NCBI RefSeq assembly: GCF_014269395.1
Contig: NZ_JACOGK010000033.1
Location: 1-26,061 of the forward strand
Source of the DNA: Megasphaera hominis
Lineage (GTDB): Bacteria > Bacillota > Negativicutes > Veillonellales > Megasphaeraceae
DNA: 26,061 nucleotides
Direction of reading: 5' to 3'
Shown here: positions 23,205-26,061 of the stretch, in pieces
Layout of the letters: each line of letters begins with the position of its first letter
How positions within the stretch are numbered: position 1 is the first letter of the stretch
Notes under the pieces: generated by a model
What the model saw: the letters and a program-made list of their open reading frames with translations, nothing else
The model's database searches: none
What the model was told of the DNA's origin: nothing
Position numbers and translations under genes: made by a program

Positions 23205-23280
23205 GCCACTATAGCTCAGCTGGCAGAGCATCTCATTCGTAATGAGAGGGTCGTAGGTTCAAATCCTATTAGTGGCTCCA
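23205..23280 (+). tRNA. tRNA-Thr (anticodon CGU)
   Basis: This is a 76-nt cloverleaf. The acceptor stem GCCACTA pairs with TAGTGGC (23270-23276), and T plus an encoded CCA ends the gene. The anticodon stem TCTCA/TGAGA encloses TTCGTAA, with the CGT anticodon at 23238-23240, reading ACG for threonine. The T-arm is GTAGG-TTCAAAT-CCTAT. An integrase gene begins its 3' end only 120 bp downstream, so the 3' half of this tRNA is the likely attachment site of the integrated element. Confidence 0.96.
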
Positions 23281-23289
23281 AGGGTTGAA

Positions 23290-23325
23290 GGGCTTCATCG
23301 TGTAATGCGGTGAGGCTCTTTTTTT
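23290..23325 (+). terminator. Terminator after tRNA-Thr
   Basis: GGGCTTCATC (23290-23299) pairs with GGTGAGGCTC (23309-23318), 10 bp including G-U pairs. Seven T follow (23319-23325). Confidence 0.8.
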
Positions 23326-23399
23326 ATGCATATTAGCGGTATGTCTATTCAGTAAGACAAACATTGCATATCACTACTAATAGGTACAGGTTAGACACT

Positions 23400-24605
23400 C
23401 TATATTGAGACACAAATAGAAGAACAAGAATCAGCACAAGGTGAATCATCATCATCAATCATAGAAAACAATTTCTTAAAGTGTCCTTCCATGACATCAG
23501 CACACAAGTCTTTCAAGGCTCCTGTTTGTGCTTCATCAGCATAGTAGTTAGGCATTTTATCATCACGCCATCCCCCTTGTCTCTTAATTGCTTCTGTAGA
23601 CACATTATTAGACACAAGGATTGTAGCGAATGAATGTCTAAAGGAATGCGGGCTAATGTCTCGCTTGATACCTGCTTTACGCTTCCATTCATCAAAGGTA
23701 CGATTAAAGTTTCTTGAGTGTTCCATCTTGTCATTTTTTCTCTGGGCTATGACATAGGTTCTTTTGTTGTGTTGTGTCTCCTGCTTGTACCGAAACATCT
23801 GGGCAACAAGACTATCAGGAACAGCAACATCTCGTGTTCCTTCTGGTGTCTTCGTAAAGTATTCTACAGTGTGAACACCTTTAGTTGCAGATACTTTCTT
23901 ATTGATGCGGATATACCAACGTTTTGTCGCTTCATCTTGAAAGACATCATCCCATGTAAGGGCTAGTAACTCGCCTTTTCTCATGCCAGTTGCTAACAGA
24001 ATCGGAATTGCTATCCAGTAGTGATGATGCTTACTCACTTCAAGTAGCTTCAAGACTTCCATATCTGTTACTGCTGGTCTTCTCTTCGTTTGCTTGATTT
24101 TAGGAAGAGGAACGCCATCACAAGGATTCTTAGAGATTAGGTTCCGCACTTGTACCGCATCATTCAGGGCAATAGCTAATACTCTGATAACATCATGAAT
24201 CATACTGTCTGCTACACCTTTTGTCTTCAGGTGTTTCACAAATGCAGACACGTTCTGATAGGAGACATCAGTAAGCATAAGGCCTTCAAAAAAGGGCTTG
24301 ATATGGTTTCTGAATCGTCCTTCATAGTTCTCATAGGTCTTCTGGGTTATGTCTATATCGTGCTTTGCTTCAAGCCATTCAGACATATAGTCATTGACAA
24401 GAATGTGACTGTCTTCCCATTGCTGTTGCTGTTGCTGTTGTATTGTAGTTGCCATAGTTTCTGCCAGTAATTCTGCTGTTCTCTGTGCTAACTGTTCTGG
24501 GCTTAGTGTTAGTTGTTGTGGTACAGTATGCGAATATGGTTCATACGTTGGTAATGGTATTGTTGTTGTTTGTGTTGTCTGGTGGTTTATCATGGTTGTT
24601 GTCAT
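23400..24605 (-). CDS. Tyrosine recombinase / phage-type integrase
   Basis: The protein has 401 residues. An unusual N-terminal tail (1-62) is rich in Thr, Gln and Pro and ends in seven glutamines. A SAM-like core-binding domain (about 67-155) is followed by the catalytic domain (about 175-375). Active-site residues are Arg209 (GMRKGE), Lys252 (FTKTPEGTRD), His320 and Arg323 (HSFRHS), Trp346 (GGWRDD) in the usual His/Trp position, and a tyrosine at 354 or 355 (PNYYADE). All are present, so the enzyme should be active. The tail ends in an odd acidic and Ser/Cys-rich stretch, DDDDSPCADSCSS. ATG 24605 is the first possible start because an in-frame TGA lies just upstream; AAAGGAG is about 16 nt away, so translation may be weak. 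It probably catalyses integration at the adjacent tRNA-Thr. Confidence 0.92.
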   Translation of the reverse strand: MTTTMINHQTTQTTTIPLPTYEPYSHTVPQQLTLSPEQLAQRTAELLAETMATTIQQQQQQQWEDSHILVNDYMSEWLEAKHDIDITQKTYENYEGRFRNHIKPFFEGLMLTDVSYQNVSAFVKHLKTKGVADSMIHDVIRVLAIALNDAVQVRNLISKNPCDGVPLPKIKQTKRRPAVTDMEVLKLLEVSKHHHYWIAIPILLATGMRKGELLALTWDDVFQDEATKRWYIRINKKVSATKGVHTVEYFTKTPEGTRDVAVPDSLVAQMFRYKQETQHNKRTYVIAQRKNDKMEHSRNFNRTFDEWKRKAGIKRDISPHSFRHSFATILVSNNVSTEAIKRQGGWRDDKMPNYYADEAQTGALKDLCADVMEGHFKKLFSMIDDDDSPCADSCSSICVSI

Positions 24606-24726
24606 TGTGGTTCAGAACAAACTCCTTTCAAGGATTCGACATTCACTTGACAACACAACGTTGAAATCCATATATTTACTATACCATGTTGTCAAGGAAA
24701 TAAAAAGAAAGACAATAAGAATAAGA

Positions 24727-24806
24727 AGACACAAAGGATACAAGACAATAGCTCTAACGGAATAATAAGAAGAATAATAATAACCATGCATGTTGTCTTT
24801 GTGTCT
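24727..24806. repeat. Inverted repeat upstream of the integrase gene
   Basis: AGACACAAAG (24727-24736) and CTTTGTGTCT (24797-24806) are perfect 10-bp inverted copies, about 60 bp apart. Confidence 0.5.
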
Positions 24807-24941
24807 ATGTATATGTAGAGTTCTGGTGCTGCTGGTGCTGCTATAGCATCAAGTACTATAGTTATGTCTTCATATTTGACGTTCTAAGGCTTTTGTTATG
24901 ATGCGGTGAGACACACACAATAAACATACCTAAGGGAAGAC

Positions 24942-25004
24942 ATACAGGAGAAACAGAACAAAAGAAGGAGAATAAGAAGAAAGAGAATCATCATGTTTCT
25001 GTAT
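24942..25004. repeat. Interrupted inverted repeat
   Basis: ATACAG (24942-24947) plus AAACA (24951-24955) can pair with TGTTT (24994-24998) plus CTGTAT (24999-25004), 11 bp with a 3-nt bulge. Confidence 0.35.
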
Positions 25005-25055
25005 ACGAAAAAAAGGAACAGCAACACTCATAATGAATGAATGTCATGTTCCTTT
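25005..25055 (-). terminator. Minus-strand terminator-like hairpin in the element
   Basis: AAAGGAACA (25012-25020) pairs with TGTTCCTTT (25047-25055), 9 bp. On the minus strand the stem is followed by a run of T (seven including the last stem bases). It would end a transcript entering from the right, although no clear gene lies there. Confidence 0.55.
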
Positions 25056-25095
25056 ATGGTTAGTCGGTTCTTGTTGTCTATAGTTATCTTGCAAG

Positions 25096-25131
25096 TGCTT
25101 CTATGCAGATGCTTCTATGCAGATGCTTCTA
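25096..25131. repeat. Tandem 14-bp repeat
   Basis: TGCTTCTATGCAGA occurs twice in full (25096-25109 and 25110-25123) and continues for 8 more bases. It could be an iteron-like protein-binding array. Confidence 0.8.
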
Positions 25132-25188
25132 TATCAACGTTGACACTGCTATTACTGCTGGTGTCTATGTTGGTTCTGGTTGTCTTTA

Positions 25189-25566
25189 TTAGTATTGCTT
25201 CATGGTGCAGTTATTTCTAGCAGGTGCAGGAGAAGACACACGATACATAAAGCGAAAGAGACACAAGATAAAGAGAATCATCACTAGTCTTCTACTGCTT
25301 CTGATGCGGTCGGCTAGCATCCAGTTATGTTGATTGTCTTTGTGGTCTTGCTTGTGCAGGAGAAGACACAAGAATAATAAGACATCATCATCACAAGGAG
25401 AATCATCATCAGGTGTTGTCTTCTGTTGTTCTTGTGATGCGGTCAAGGCTCCAGTGCTATTGATGAAATAATGCCGGATAAAAGACATCATCAGGATAAG
25501 GAAGACAACAAGGATATAGGAGAAGACAAAAAAGGACCATACACTATAGAGAAGACAAGTACCCAT
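25189..25566 (-). CDS. Doubtful ORF, hydrophobic, in repeat region
   Basis: The frame has 125 codons and begins MGTCLLYSVWSFFVFSYILV. It has an N-terminal hydrophobic stretch and a second one (LVMILFILCLFRFMYRV). Its middle contains DDDSPCDDD, similar at DNA and protein level to the integrase C-terminus. There is no ribosome binding site. Its hydrophobicity is what pyrimidine-rich DNA gives by chance, and it overlaps the B and C repeats and hairpins. I think it is probably not a gene, but it is the longest frame here. Confidence 0.2.
   Translation of the reverse strand: MGTCLLYSVWSFFVFSYILVVFLILMMSFIRHYFINSTGALTASQEQQKTTPDDDSPCDDDVLLFLCLLLHKQDHKDNQHNWMLADRIRSSRRLVMILFILCLFRFMYRVSSPAPARNNCTMKQY
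25224..25311. repeat. Diverged direct repeat, copy B
   Basis: It begins GTGCAGGAGAAGACACA (25224-25240), carries AAGAGAATCATCA (25271-25283) and GTCTTCT, and ends GATGCGGTC (25303-25311). AGAAGAC near the start can pair with GTCTTCT (25287-25293). Confidence 0.7.
25354..25444. repeat. Diverged direct repeat, copy C
   Basis: It begins with the same 17 bases (25354-25370), carries GGAGAATCATCA and TGTCTTCT, and ends GATGCGGTC (25436-25444). AGAAGACA pairs with TGTCTTCT; alternatively CATCACAAG pairs with CTTGTGATG (9 bp). Order and spacing match copy B. Confidence 0.7.
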
Positions 25567-25598
25567 GATAATACTAGTCTTATGCTGGTGTATGGTTC
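25528..25598 (-). terminator. Long minus-strand hairpin followed by T run
   Basis: GGACCATACAC (25534-25544) pairs with GTGTATGGTTC (25588-25598), 11 bp with two G-U. Inside, AAGAC/GTCTT and AGTA/TACT add nine pairs. On the minus strand six T follow. It is a likely intrinsic terminator or structured RNA end for a transcript from the right. Confidence 0.6.
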
Positions 25599-26011
25599 AT
25601 TGTGTTTGTTGTCTATAGAAGTAAGATGAAAAGACACAAGGAGAAAGAGAATAAGGATAACAGAACAATAACAATCAGGAGAAGGAGAATAAGAACAATA
25701 AGAAGAATATAGTTATCTCTAGGTATAGTTAGTTATAGTTAGTATTCTTAGGTATTCTTAATTATTATTCTTGTAGTGTTAGTTATTTCTGTTAATTCTT
25801 ATAGTGATTATAGTAAGTACTCTTAATTAATATATAATTAATATCAAGGAATTAAATATTATATATATAGTATGTCTTAGTTATGTCTTATTATGATGCT
25901 TATTCTTTTTGTCTTTATGTCTTAGTTGGTCTTAGTTATATCGTAAGCGTAAAATAAAACCATGGATACTCCCACCTGCCAAGATATGAGATAATCATCA
26001 TAACGAAACGG

Positions 26012-26057
26012 GAGAAATTAGATAAATTCGAGTCTGATCTAAATTGTCTAATTTCTC
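26012..26057. repeat. Inverted repeat at the right edge
   Basis: GAGAAATTAGA (26012-26022) and TCTAATTTCTC (26047-26057) are perfect 11-bp inverted copies, with more pairs inside. It is a hairpin, possibly a terminator or operator of a gene beyond the window. Confidence 0.6.
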
Positions 26058-26061
26058 TAAT

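Larger units (their letters stand above)
23281..26061. mobile_element. Integrated element at tRNA-Thr (left end only)
   Basis: Directly after the tRNA the base composition drops sharply to AT-rich, low-complexity DNA. A tyrosine recombinase gene lies next to the tRNA, the standard arrangement for prophages, ICEs and satellites. The far end and its att repeat are not in the window. I cannot tell which kind of element it is. Confidence 0.7.
24606..26061. other. Low-complexity region without convincing genes
   Basis: About 1.45 kb holds alternating purine-rich and pyrimidine-rich stretches on the plus strand, dominated by AAGA, ACAA, AATAA and their complements. I see no protein-coding gene I would defend. 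It contains diverged direct repeats, a 14-bp tandem repeat, ten GAAGAC/GTCTTC hexamers between 24725 and 25556, several inverted repeats and an AT-only stretch near 25820-25875. These are listed separately. It could be a replication or transfer origin region, a set of structured RNAs, or decaying non-coding DNA. Confidence 0.6.

Noticed and set aside
23371..23383. Inverted copy of the tRNA 3' sequence CCTATTAGT as an att core
   Set aside because: Only nine bases match and the orientation is inverted; it could be chance.
25627..25713. 28-codon Arg/Lys-rich ORF
   Set aside because: It consists only of the AAGA/AATA low-complexity pattern and has no ribosome binding site.
24606..26061. CRISPR array
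   Set aside because: The repeats are diverged, few and unevenly spaced, and there are no cas genes; copies B and C lack a constant repeat-spacer pattern.
24606..26061. Retron or diversity-generating retroelement
   Set aside because: Structured non-coding DNA is present but no reverse transcriptase is encoded in the window.

Overview
The window looks like a chromosomal segment of a low-to-mid GC member of the Bacillota. My best guess is a Negativicute close to Megasphaera; this rests on general gene content and style, not on a database match. Supporting signs are strong AAAGGAGG-type ribosome binding sites, frequent GTG and TTG starts, a T-box leader, a yybP-ykoY-type manganese riboswitch and an L10 leader. 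From about 23.28 kb onward the sequence becomes much more AT-rich and low in complexity, which marks an integrated element inserted next to a tRNA-Thr gene.

Layout. 1-134 is the start of a transposase running off the left edge. 246-3551 (minus) holds a metallo-beta-lactamase-fold hydrolase followed by two tandem DUF445 membrane proteins. 3736-5132 (plus) is cysK behind a cysteine T-box leader, with a short Cys-Cys leader ORF between the T-box terminator and cysK. 5216-11246 (minus) is a long, tightly packed run: ppiB, a GIY-YIG protein, an M48 peptidase gene broken by an in-frame TAG, a two-FnIII SGNH hydrolase, and the permease, ATPase and lipoprotein of a sulfonate/taurine-type ABC importer. 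Next to cysK this suggests a sulfur-acquisition neighbourhood. 11449-12240 (plus) is a nitrilase-family amidase.

12304-15732 (minus) is the ribosomal cluster rpmG-secE-nusG-rplK-rplA-rplJ-rplL, with an L10 leader attenuator and a candidate L1 site. rplL is followed by a convergent gene instead of rpoB. 15944-19270 (minus) holds an L,D-transpeptidase, a small exported protein and an MFS exporter. 19405-20325 (minus) is a TerC-family gene under a Mn riboswitch. 20379-21890 (plus) is a flavin disulfide oxidoreductase. 22071-22990 (minus) holds a small ferredoxin and a double-cupin protein with a strong internal ribosome binding site.

23205-23280 is tRNA-Thr(CGU). Beyond it lie a tyrosine recombinase (23400-24605, minus) and about 1.4 kb of low-complexity DNA without convincing genes. 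That stretch carries repeated modules, an excess of the hexamer GAAGAC, and two minus-strand terminator-like hairpins.

The most interesting observations are: (1) an apparent two-layer cysteine control of cysK, with a T-box followed by a Cys-Cys leader ORF whose Cys codons can pair with the cysK Shine-Dalgarno; (2) a tRNA-Thr anticodon-arm relic or mimic hairpin 1.2 kb upstream of the intact tRNA; (3) a consensus promoter that fires directly into a terminator before rpmG; (4) the repeat and hairpin region of the integrated element; and (5) the amber codon in the M48 gene. All are read from sequence alone and none has been tested.
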